The notes under the pieces: generated by a model
What the model saw: only the letters and a program-made list of their open reading frames with translations
What the model was told of the DNA's origin: nothing
Databases searched by the model: none
Made by a program: the position numbers and the translations under genes
Shown here: piece by piece, positions 1-9,221 of the stretch
Numbering within the stretch: position 1 is the first letter of the stretch
How the letters are laid out: each line of letters opens with the position of its first letter
Assembly: GCA_015039365.1 (NCBI GenBank)
Contig: WION01000579.1
Location: 1 to 31,282 of the forward strand
DNA: 31,282 nucleotides
Direction: 5' to 3'
Source: Amanita rubescens
Lineage: Eukaryota; Basidiomycota; Agaricomycetes; Agaricales; Amanitaceae

Positions 1-288
1 GGTATTCCCTACAAACTATTAGAACAGAGAAACTATGGAGCAAGAAAGTACACACCATCTTGCCTTTCCAACACCGCCTAAATTCGGTTTTTGTTTTAAC
101 CGCGGTTTCGCGAGCTGCGCGGCGAGCGTAGGTGCGGATGGACCAATGAGTGAGTACAACTCCCTAGATATGCCCTCCGGCTTTTTCGTTGACAATCCAG
201 AAGACTTCTTTGGTTGAGAAGGGCCGGGCGTAGATGGAGTTTCGCGAATAGACAGAGCACTGCGGACGTCTGCAGCAGAGACTGCCAT
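1..288 (-). CDS. SWC4: SWR1-complex protein 4 (SWC4/DMAP1-like), 5' part only
   Basis: This is the amino-terminal exon of a DMAP1/SWC4-type protein, a shared subunit of the SWR1 chromatin remodeller and the NuA4 acetyltransferase. It starts at 288 and reads AADVRSALSI, then a Lys/Ser-rich linker, then KPEGISRELYSLIG (residues 36-49), which matches the family signature K/RPEGM-x-RE-x-Y-x-LL. After residues GKAR and two bases of a Trp codon the exon ends at 56. A GTGTGT donor (55) and a TTTGTAG acceptor (ending at 9) give a 47-nt intron. The next bases read Trp-Glu-Tyr, fitting the conserved KWEW-like segment. The rest of the gene, including the SANT-like domain, lies outside the window. It is divergent from the glutaminyl-tRNA synthetase gene, with 119 bp between start codons. 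The assignment rests on family recognition of a short N-terminus. Confidence 0.8.
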
Positions 289-324
289 TGCGCCGCTCGC
301 GGTAGTGGTCGAAGAAAGGTTTCG

Positions 325-332
325 TCACGTGA
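325..332. promoter_or_regulatory. Palindromic TCACGTGA E-box in a bidirectional promoter
   Basis: A perfect 8-bp palindrome with a CACGTG core sits in the 119-bp interval between the divergent SWC4 and glutaminyl-tRNA synthetase start codons. It is 37 bp from the first and 76 bp from the second. In fungi this core is bound by bHLH factors such as Cbf1. Its use here is an inference from sequence and position. Confidence 0.4.
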
Positions 333-407
333 AAGTGATGATCGGTCCAAAAATGGAAACGCCTTATTTACGCAATCGAGTCGGTTTGAGGAAGATCGAT
401 CTTTGCC

Positions 408-2706
408 ATGGCGTCGCCCGACCCTTCTTCCTTTGCTACCAAATATCTAGAGACAAACCCTGTAGATGGATGGGCCAGCCTTTCAACTATCATAAACATC
501 CTCAAAAAGAGTCCGGAGTTGAATGGCGTCAAGCCCCTAGATGTCAAGAATGCCGTTGAGAAGGTATTCACAGAAAATTTTGGTCCAAAAGAGGCTGCGA
601 AGCCTAAAGTAAAGGTTCGCGTGGATGCGCTCTGAAGATCATTACTCTTATCCCTTTTGAAGGATTCGAAAAAAGACAGTACTCCATCTAACACCACCAA
701 GGCAGGAGATGCTTCATCAGAAGCGACATCCCTCTCGTCCAAAAAGACTGTATTCGAAGAAGGATTTTTGGGAAATCTACATAAACCGGGAGGGAACCCT
801 CAGATTCACCAGCACCTGCGCGATGAACATTTAGCAGCCACAGGAGGCCAAGTTTGGACCCGTTTTCCACCCGAACCGAATGGTTACCTTCATATTGGAC
901 ATTCCAAGGCGATTTTCGTCAATTTCGGATACGCTGCACATAATAATGGGAAATGCTACCTGCGCTACGATGATACGAACCCAGAGAAAGAGGAGGCGCG
1001 CTATTTCGAGAGTATCTTGGAGATGGTAAGATGGCTCGGCTTCGAGCCATGGAAGATTACATATTCAAGCGATTGTTTCCAACAATTGTATGAGCTTGCC
1101 GTTGAGCTTATCAAGCGGGATAAGGCTTATATCTGTCATTGCACCCGTACGTCCCGAGTTTTGGTAACGGTGCAAGAGCCTAATGGTAAATGCGATCAAC
1201 AGAGGAAGAGATCAAGGTTGACCGAGGAGAGAAGCGGGGTCAGCCTCGGCCTTGCATTCACCGCGACCGTCCTATCTCGGAGTCACTGACAGAGTTTGAA
1301 AACATGAAGAATGGAGAATACCGTCCAAAAGAAGCTGCGCTTCGCATGAAGCAGGACCTGAGCGATCCAAATCCCCAGATGTGGGACTTGACAGCATACC
1401 GTGTTCTCGAAACCCCCCACCATCGGACAGGTGACAAATGGAAAATCTATCCGACATATGACTTCACTCATTGTCTTGTCGATAGTTTTGAAAATATCTC
1501 GTTCGTCACATTCTATTTAAATTGTCCAATTAGCTAATTTATCTTTCTAGACATTCACTTTGTACCACCGAGTTTATCGCCTCACGTCAATCTTATGACT
1601 GGCTATGTGATGCGCTCGAAGTCTACAAACCTCGTCAATCTGAATACGGAAGACTTAACCTAGAGGGTACTATCATGTCCAAGCGGAAAATTCTTGCCTT
1701 GGTAGAAGAAGGATACGTCGCAGGCTGGGACGATCCGCGGTTATATACCCTAAATGCTCTTCGGAGGCGTGGGGTTCCTCCTGGTGCGATCATCAACTTC
1801 GTAAGCACTCTCGGAATTTCCACTGCAACTACGAGTATCGAGATAGCACGCTTTGAACAAAGCGTCAGGCAGTATCTTGAAGGGTCAGCACCACGTCTTC
1901 TAATGGTGCTGCGTCCACTCAAAGTAATCATTGAAAATCTGCCCGACGACTATGTCCTAATGATCGAGAAACCCCTACACCCGAAAGTCCCAGAACTTGG
2001 CACTACCATGATCCCCTTCACCAAACACATCTACATCGAGGCTGACGATTTCCGTCTTGAAGACTCCAAGGATTATTTCCGGCTTGCCCCCGGGAAAACG
2101 GTCGGGCTATTCCAGGCACCATACCCTATAACATGTACATCATACGAAACGGATCCGACTACAGGGGCCGTGACCAAGCTTATTTGTAAACTCGAGAATG
2201 AAGGTCCACCCAAGAAACCCAAGGCCTTCATACAGTGGGTAGCCGAGCACGCAGGAACATATAGTCCTGTCAAAGTCGATGAGACACGCATATTCCACCG
2301 TTTGTTCAACAGCGATCGGCCATCATCCGATTTTAGAAAAGACATCGCGCCGAACAGTCTCGAAGTTATTAAGGGTGCCATGGTTGAGATTGGATTTTGG
2401 CCTCTGGCCGAGAGGTCCATCGACGACGCTCGCAAGGACGCAAAGCTTAGGACAGAAAAGGCGATGAAAGAATCGGATGGATTCACCAGCGACAACGATA
2501 CGCCCCACGCCACTGTAGATCAGCTGGTCGGCAAAGAATGCGTACGCTTCCAAGGTTTACGCGTGGCGTATTTTGCATTGGATAAGGATGCACGCATTGC
2601 CTGTTTAGATGAAGCGATGGACTCGGCACCAGCTCGTTCCCAGGGAGATTACATTGTGCTGAACCGGATTGTTAGTCTAAAGCAGGACACTGGGAAGTCG
2701 ACCTAA
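408..2706 (+). CDS. GLN4: Glutaminyl-tRNA synthetase, cytosolic
   Basis: Class I synthetase that charges tRNA-Gln with glutamine in the cytosol. The four-exon model is 408-608, 663-1146, 1203-1500 and 1551-2706, giving 712 residues with every junction in phase (introns of 54, 56 and 50 nt). The ATP-site motif PNGYLHIGH has HIGH at residues 144-147. The CHCT segment leads into the catalytic domain, and the KMSKS-equivalent MSKRK begins near residue 370. It is followed by the WDDPRLYTL region and the two C-terminal beta-barrel anticodon-binding domains, ending in a region rich in Asp and Lys. The start at 408 has a strong context (GCCATGG). The appended eukaryotic N-terminal RNA-binding region is only about 110 residues here, instead of roughly 200 or more. 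The divergent SWC4 start leaves little room for a missing upstream exon. The identification is secure. Confidence 0.96.
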
Positions 2707-5197
2707 TTAGATTTGAGGAAGTCCGGCTTGAAGCTTCTGAAGAGCAACGCAGATCGGTGTCCAACAATACAGTAACATAATTACAAACACTGGGTTTTTT
2801 TCCTACGTCCTACTGAATTCCTGCGCGTCTATATAAATATCCTCCTCTTCGACCAATATGTCATATGACAGGTAATCAGTATGAGGCAGAAGCCTGAGTC
2901 CACGCACAGTGCAGAGGTAAATAAGTGACTAGAAAAGAGGAGCTCGTTCCGGATCCCTACTGCCAGTGCCTACCACTGCCCCGGACTGGGTTGTTGCGGT
3001 TTCCGCGTACCTGTCCCCAAATTGCGCAGGGACCCACACATCTTGGAATCTTGGCTTGAGCCGTTTACCGCCTGCCGATGGTCACATGTATGGTGCAGCG
3101 GTATCTTCCCTATACTGGTTGTGGGCCCCCCGTGTCTACCGAACACCTCATTAATCGATATTGTCCTCCATCGAGCCTCTTTCATGGCTCGAGCCCTTAT
3201 CCTACACCATATTCCCAAAGTCAAAAGGCAGCATTTTTTCTCATTGGCCCGATCACCGACCTTGACGGAGGTGCCAGGTTTTCGTCCCGCTGTCTGGGCC
3301 CTGGCGTCCCACGAGTAGGGCACCAGAATTCAAATGGCGCGAGCTTAATTGGGAGAGTCCGTACCCAGCTGAGAGACCGTATGGGAGTCGTTATGGCTAC
3401 TGGGAGGGCTGGTATCAGGAGACACAGAAGCGCTCAACTCAACGTAGCAATCAAATTGACGAAGCGAAGCCGCGTTGCAGCCCGTCATACTAGTCCGTGG
3501 AACAGCCATGCACTGAGCGGTTAATTCATATGACTGTTGAAACGTTGACATGTTGACACGAGGAAGCGGCAACTTGAACACGCCGCAGACTAACGTTTCT
3601 GTGCAGAAATCCACAGATGAATGCTAGTACTGTTGAACCTCGAAAACATGAAGTTGGGTGCTCGAAACAATGTAACCTTTGCCATGGTATGTATTCACAG
3701 CGTCTATGGTCAGACTGGGACCAAGGCTTCAAAGCTCCAAATGTGATACGAAACCCGATCTATCTAAGGTTTGATGTTGCAATGTGTGTGTGACTACGTG
3801 GCGCTTAGAGGCGCCCATGGCGCATGCGGCATGTGTCGGGGACATGAAGGCCTCAAGTCAACCAACCCTGGGCATAATATAAATATACATGAACCTGTCG
3901 AAGCAGACTCCCCCACTCCCCCTTACTCTCGAGAGAACAGCTGGACGGTCATCAGCCCGACACCCACTATGTCTTCAACTACCTATTGCCGGGACCTTAG
4001 AGGATCACGCTCAACACTATCGAGAACCACCCTCCAAGTCGACATCGCCCCTCACAAGTCGAGTTAGAGCAATCCCCCCAGTGACATGGGGAGTTAGTGG
4101 CGGAACCTTGTCTTCAGCCTCGTTCTACGTCCTACAGAAAGTACGTAAATGTAATTTGTTTGCCAGCTTCCATTCAACATGTTTGATCAGAAATCGAATA
4201 TTGTCCTCAAGAAGGGGAACCAAAAGTACAATGTCTTGTATTACCGGGTTTGTCAGCAGATGTCCCAGCTCCCCTTGCCGTGTGACTTATCCAATTATCA
4301 GCCACGACAAGAAGGCGTTCACCACGCACAACATGTCAAATACGATCGCTTTCGCCATAGCTAGGCACCTCGATGATCACGTCAAGGATGGGTAAGGTAA
4401 CAACCTCTTTTCACCACGTTCATATTTGACCGAAACCCCTCAGCTATAAAATAATTACACGTCCAACGACAAGATTTGTCTGTTTGGGTATATCTCTTGT
4501 CATCAGATTATGCGTATCTGTGATACGCGCGAGCTACGTCAAAGTTGTTTATAATACGCTACGTTGGGGAGAGGGCTCAAGATCATTGTCTATCTGAGGT
4601 CGAGTCTCGTGATTTGTCCGAGGTTGGACTATGTGAGTTGTACATATCTTTGGGCGATGTGTGCTGATAAAGTCATGTTAGACCATATTGATACATATGC
4701 CCCACCCGGCACTACATGCTGGTCACGCACACTGCCCTGCGGTCAGGGAAGCCCACCCTCTTGCTTGCTTTCACTCCCACTCACTCGAACGGCCTCCAAC
4801 GAGGCTCACTGTTGTCCTTGCCACAACCGCCTTCTCCCGTTGTCTGAACAGCTGCCTGCTGCCATATGGCCTTCCTGCTGCCGCCGCCACCCTCACCCCA
4901 CATGGCCTCAAACGAGGTCTCTCCACCACGCCGCAACCTCCCGCACCCTCATGCAGCCTCCAACTACATGACTGCCTCAATTAATTCAATAAAATTTCCC
5001 TTCACGTGCATGATGAGCTCGCGGGTATCAACGCGCTCGCATCAGAATGAATCTTGAAACCTAACCACCTTGGGATATAAGTCTAGGGCTCCTCTATTTT
5101 TCTCTACACGCTGTTTCAACGATTGAACTTCGAGGTGTAACTCCGCAGCCGTGGCCCCGGCGAATAAATAGGCCTGAAATGCACCCCAAACTCAGTT
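2707..5197. other. Gene-poor interval with scattered exon-like fragments
   Basis: After the synthetase 3' end I find no gene I can close with confidence. Several frames are open by chance. The more coding-like pieces are 3278-3493 (plus, preceded by CCAG, rich in Tyr/Trp/Arg) and about 3889-4066 (plus, Pro/Ser-rich). A third is 4179-4364 (plus, contains FDQKSNIVLKKGNQKY). None connects to a start and stop by plausible introns, so this looks like decayed genic sequence. A GC-rich patch at about 4790-4960 repeats GCCTCCAACGAGG once as GCCTCAAACGAGG, about 110 bp apart. A TATAA-like element (GGATATAAG, about 5073) lies 125 bp before the next gene. I see no transposase, reverse transcriptase, tRNA or terminal inverted repeat here. 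Confidence 0.5.
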
Positions 5198-5964
5198 ATG
5201 TCTTCCTCTAATTCTGCCCACAAAGTTAGTGGTCTTTTGGCCTGACTGTAGTCATTAACGCCTGTATCCTTCAATCTAGAACACGTCACATCTATGTTTA
5301 AGAGTTGTGCAAAGGGTACTTGGGACGATCTCAGGAATGGCGAATGTCCGCTCGGACACAGTCCAAGATCTTTTTGTGGTTCTTGAACGAGCAATATCCA
5401 TCATATCGCTCGACGGAAGCGTACTTGGATGCCAGTTTTGTCTACTAGCTCCCGAAATTACACCGTAAGAAATCACTGTTATAGTTCTCTATGATTTCTG
5501 ACATGTACTCCACAGCATTGCGGACCGTATACAGAATAAATGCAACAGCATGATCGTGGACCTCCCGTTGCATCAGCTCAAGATCCACGCAGAATCCATG
5601 GAAGACCTTTTAAGCGACTGTCGCATTCTGAAAGAGCTGTTGCAGGTGAGCGCACACGCCAAACCCATGATCAAATGACTTGAACTCAACGTTAACGCGT
5701 GTATACTCAATTTAGTCAATCACGAATATCCACGAGAACAAGCCGACAAAGCCACGTACCCGATCGAGCCCGAGTATGCTGAATGAGGCCCATGATCTCC
5801 GGTTTGACGGCGCAAAGTTCACCAATGTCGCTGGCAACTCTACGGTGGACACTTCTTCCAACTTCATCCTTATTATAAAGTGCGACTCGGGTGTCAGTCT
5901 TTGGAATATGCTGCTTTTGTTCCTACTAGCATTTTGCCTTTCTGTTTTTCTGTTTCGGTCATGA
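5198..5964 (+). CDS. Orphan tail-anchored protein with FTNVAGN motif
   Basis: The four-exon model 5198-5224, 5280-5464, 5516-5645 and 5716-5964 gives 196 residues with all three introns (55, 51 and 70 nt) in phase and with good GT/AG ends. I do not recognise a named family. Residues about 15-115 are mostly helical-looking (a Leu/Val-rich stretch, then LPLHQLKIHAESMEDLLSDC). Near residue 134 comes the segment AHDLRFDGAKFTNVAGN. It resembles a short motif that I recall from many hypothetical Agaricomycete proteins, sometimes ahead of NACHT-type domains. The protein ends in one hydrophobic segment (WNMLLLFLLAFCLSVFLF) and three to four further residues, so it should be a C-terminally anchored membrane protein with the rest in the cytosol. 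There is no signal peptide. It stands alone in a gene-poor region, which fits a lineage-specific accessory gene. Function is unknown, and splice sites are inferred. Confidence 0.6.
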
Positions 5965-6954
5965 CAGGATGATAGTGGTACCTCTCGGCTCAAACTTTTA
6001 TTTATTACACATTCGCATAAGTACTACCCCATTATTAGCATGTATATACCACAACCCATCACATACCCATGGAGGCGCATTGACACGTGCGCAGATTATA
6101 ATATGTACATCCGTTGCATGACCTGGAAACGTTGTACTCCGGGCGTTACCGTACTTTGAGACGTCAGGTGAGTGCTTTCTTGCGCTTGGGGTGATTGTGT
6201 AGCTAACGACTTCATACTAATACTAGAGATGTCGCTCGCAGTCTCATTTTCGGGAGACTTCACCATTGGATCGCAGAGTTCCAAGCTCGGCCGACTGGGA
6301 GGGATGGCCTGTAGGGAATTAGCAGGCAACAGTATAAGCGAAGACCGCGGTGGACTTGGGTGAGTGCAAGCCCATACTCACTATGTCAAGCTGTCAAAAC
6401 TGACGACATCTGGCTCTTGTCGTCGAATGTGGCCTTGTCCACCACCAGTACCGGCATACGAGATGCCTGCAAGAGCGTTTCAGAGTCTTAACAGTTCGAG
6501 TTGTTGAGGCTCACACCAGCTCGAATCTTCACCCCAAATGACTCAGACCGCAGAGAAACGGCGTCAGCGGGCTGTATTGAGCAGCCTATTCCCGGACCCC
6601 GTCATCAGTCATGTCAGGCGCAAGTCCAAGATGCAGTGGGACAGACTCCGAATGCTCCAGGGAAAGCTCAATATTTGAGCCTCGGGGCTGCTGTGGAGCA
6701 GCTTCAAGTTGCACCGAAGACGCCCTCGGACCCCTTACGAGCAGACTCTGTGTCGAGACACAGATCCTCGGACTCCGTTTTCCGGTACCCTCGTGCTGCG
6801 ACAAGTGAGATCGTCGTGGGCTGGCGAGCGTCCGCTTATGCATTCTCGCACGTACTATGTGGCCGCTAACCGCTTTCCCTCTGAGGCTTCAGAAGGAAAC
6901 GAATAGACTGCGTCTCGTTGCTTGGTGAGTGTCATATTACACTCGCCCATCAGC
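5965..6954. other. Interval without a confident gene
   Basis: Both strands carry open stretches here that overlap one another. The clearest is a 46-codon plus-strand frame at 6538-6678 that begins MTQTAEKRRQRAVLSSL and is Arg/Lys-rich. A second lies at about 6230-6363. Neither has convincing neighbouring exons. I cannot choose a gene. Confidence 0.4.
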
Positions 6955-7222
6955 ATTTCCTTTTTTGCTTACTTTTTGCAACTTTTGACTACCTTTTGCA
7001 ACTTTTCAATAACTTTTTAGAACTTTTGGCTACTTTTATGACACTTGCAAAAGGAAAAAAAAAAGGAAAGGAAGGACGGCTTTTGTTTCCTATTCCTACC
7101 TTTTTAGTTGCTTTTTTGTAAAAATTTGAAAAAGTGTGAAAAAAGCTAGTGAAAAGGTCGCAAAAGTGTGAAAAAGCCAAGAAAAAGCCGTCTTTCGTTT
7201 CCTTTTGCAATTTGCAAAAGGA
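6955..7222. repeat. T-rich then A-rich low-complexity fold-back block
   Basis: From about 6955 to 7040 the plus strand is built of T-rich units such as CTTTTGCAACTTTT. From about 7045 to 7200 it turns A-rich, with units such as AAAAGTGTGAAAAAGCC, roughly the reverse complement in style. GACGGCTTTT near 7075 is matched by the inverted AAAAGCCGTC near 7184. The block closes with a perfect inverted repeat of two 10-bp arms (CCTTTTGCAA and TTGCAAAAGG) around a single base at 7201-7221. The sequence could fold into a long imperfect hairpin. Long frames through it are low-complexity Lys/Phe artefacts. Confidence 0.65.
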
Positions 7223-7647
7223 ACTGCAGTTACTGCACGTTTTCCTGATGGGCCTTTGGTGTCCTTCTGATTAAATCTGGCCGTCTTGACTCACCCCGCC
7301 TTAATAGGTGGTTTAACCTCGTCCAATGGTTCCTGAAGAGGAGATACAACTCGCACGAGGGGAGACAGGCAATGGGACGGCAATGGAGATTGGCAGCGTG
7401 AGGGCTGCTGAGGCAGATTTCCTCAATCTTATCATTCTGAATAGAGCACTTGTTCAGGTGTTCTAAGACGCTTGCCGACGATGTTTTACCAGATAGCGGC
7501 CTTAACTGTTTGTAGGCTCTACCAAACGACTCAGTGATCTCCATAATTGTATCTAATATTCACAATCATTGCATCTGTACGTACTAAACTGAGTAGTACA
7601 ATACAATGTAATTACCTCCAATGTTTATAATGTGGAACAACGAACGT
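7223..7647. other. Unassigned spacer
   Basis: One minus-strand frame of about 100 codons (7230-7544) is open. It has no recognisable family and no clear splice partners. I see no other structure. Confidence 0.4.
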
Positions 7648-8682
7648 TCACATTGTCCTCATTTCTCTCAACATGTCATGCCTTTTATCAAACACATCTT
7701 TCCTTCTAGATGGTTTATTTAAAAGGCAATTGTAAATTATAATTTTCGAGGTATTCAGTTCCGGAGTGGGTACTGAACGAACGTTAACGGTGCCACGTAC
7801 AGAAAAACTGTGCAGGTGCTTTAAAAACTTAGCAGGCCCTTGCGAGTTGCCATACTTTCCTTTGTAGTTAAGGTGTACATGACCTTTCGTATTAGTTGAA
7901 TGTAGACACGCGCATATAGCTTGTCTTGCCTTCTCGTAAGTAGGGAGGTTGCAGGGCAAATGGCTTGGTGTGATGATGGTTGAGGATCAAGGAAGAAGAG
8001 CGGCTGCTTAGTGAAGAATAATAGACACAGTATTGACTCACCCATCTCAAGTTTCTGATCGTCCTCGGCAATGTATGAGGAATCCATTGCTGTCCCTGAG
8101 TACGGGAATAAGGCCGCTTCAACCGAAGAGCATCTAAACAGGCGTAGCGGGCTAGTTGTTGGGGATTACGAATAGAGAAGACGGGAGAAGGCGATGCAGT
8201 GACTCGAATGTCATATTTATTTGTTTGACGCACCACACCCATCGTTTGGCATATGAAACGCCAGGCAGTGGGTCCATCAATAAGCACCATGAGCGTTCAC
8301 GCGTTCACGCAGGGTAAAGCTAATTTAACTCACATTGTGCTATCACCTCCCCATACCTCTTCGGCTCCTCCAGCTTGCTGCACCCAGGGGGATAATTAAT
8401 GCTCAAAAATGAGTGGCGGGCGTGGAAGTACCCATCGATTAGGTCGCAGGTCCGTTGAAGGTTTTCTTCCTCTCCCTAGATTGAAAGAAAGAAAAGAATG
8501 GTATTGACTATGGGGTTACATACCACAGGTCTCAACACTCCTCCGCTTCCCAGGGCATCACTGAGCGTCGGAACGCCCGATGTGTCGACGTTGTCGGCTG
8601 TTGAAGATGATGCGGCGCAATGCTTCCCGCTGTTGTTGAAGTAAATCGGCGTCCATTGCGTGCGGGTATAACGCGGGTTCAA
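7648..8682 (-). pseudogene. Exon-like remnants of an unrecognised minus-strand gene
   Basis: Several minus-strand segments look coding but do not join into one clean product. A Gln-rich segment reads MDADLLQQQREALRRIIFNS (about 8656-8597). A second frame runs to 8524 and meets a good GTATGT donor. A 48-nt intron with a CAATCTAG acceptor follows. The next exon, 8475-8334, is open for 47 codons and contains CDLIDGYFHARHSFL, ending at a GTGAGT donor. No acceptor of normal spacing follows, yet 8290-7892 and 7959-7648 are again open in other frames. I cannot name the family. The mixture of good splice sites and broken continuity suggests a decayed gene, but a functional gene that I have mis-spliced is possible. 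Confidence 0.3.
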
Positions 8683-8756
8683 TGGGGATCTCTAGTTAGT
8701 AGTCGGGGTTCGAGACATACCAAGCGTTTGACTGCTGCGCTGCTGCATCACAGTAT

Positions 8757-8790
8757 GTTGGCGTTGGAGTTGGCGTTGGAGTTGCGGTTG
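8757..8790. repeat. 12-bp minisatellite, about 2.5 units
   Basis: The unit GTTGGCGTTGGA occurs twice and is followed by the degenerate GTTGCGGTTGCG. It is a short local tandem repeat with no visible function. Confidence 0.7.
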
Positions 8791-8831
8791 CGACTGGCAG
8801 GGCTGCGAGAGTTATTGCTGATGGAATGACA

Positions 8832-8964
8832 ACGCGTGGACAATGCACTGGTCACGCATTGACCACACATTGACCACGCACTGGTCAAGCTTCAAGCGTG
8901 GATGAAAACTGGGACGAAGAAAAAAATCATGCAGAGGGAAAAAAGGTCTACGCGTGGACAATGC
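8832..8964. repeat. 11-bp tandem array bracketed by a 15-bp direct repeat
   Basis: Four degenerate 11-bp units (consensus ATTGACCACGC; variants ACTGGTCACGC, ATTGACCACAC, ACTGGTCAAGC) run from about 8847 to 8890. The 15-mer ACGCGTGGACAATGC stands just before them (8832-8846) and again at 8950-8964, 118 bp away. More CACGCAT-like words follow. The pattern looks like a small dispersed repeat, but no terminal inverted repeats or target-site duplication are evident. Confidence 0.6.
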
Positions 8965-9221
8965 GTGATCATGCCAACCACGCATGAATAACGCATTTCA
9001 TGATCACTCTAATTTGGAGAAACGTACATAGTACATTACTTAGACAAATGTAGGCAGCGCTTCCCAAGTTTTATCTGAATAATATTGAACGAAGATAACG
9101 AAATTGAAATTCCTAAAGCTACTCCAGTGAACGTAAGGTATACGTGAGAGACGTGTACGGAAAGACGATGTGATTAAATGCTAGCTAGTTCCCAGACCGA
9201 AGATGATGAATAATAAAGTCA

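Noticed and set aside
368..742. Minus-strand open frame antisense to the synthetase start
   Set aside because: It overlaps the recognisable synthetase exon on the other strand and has no family features.
2073..2513. Minus-strand open frame of 146 codons
   Set aside because: It lies wholly within the synthetase catalytic/anticodon exon and is a shadow of it.
3078..3524. Plus-strand open frame of 148 codons
   Set aside because: No family resemblance and no splice partners; neighbouring frames are open too, so this looks like chance.
6229..6363. Possible second copy of the FTNVAGN-type motif (GDFTIG to LAGNSI)
   Set aside because: Spacing and residues match too loosely to claim homology with the 5198-5964 gene.
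6989..7210. Lys/Phe-rich minus-strand frame
   Set aside because: A product of the low-complexity fold-back block rather than a gene.
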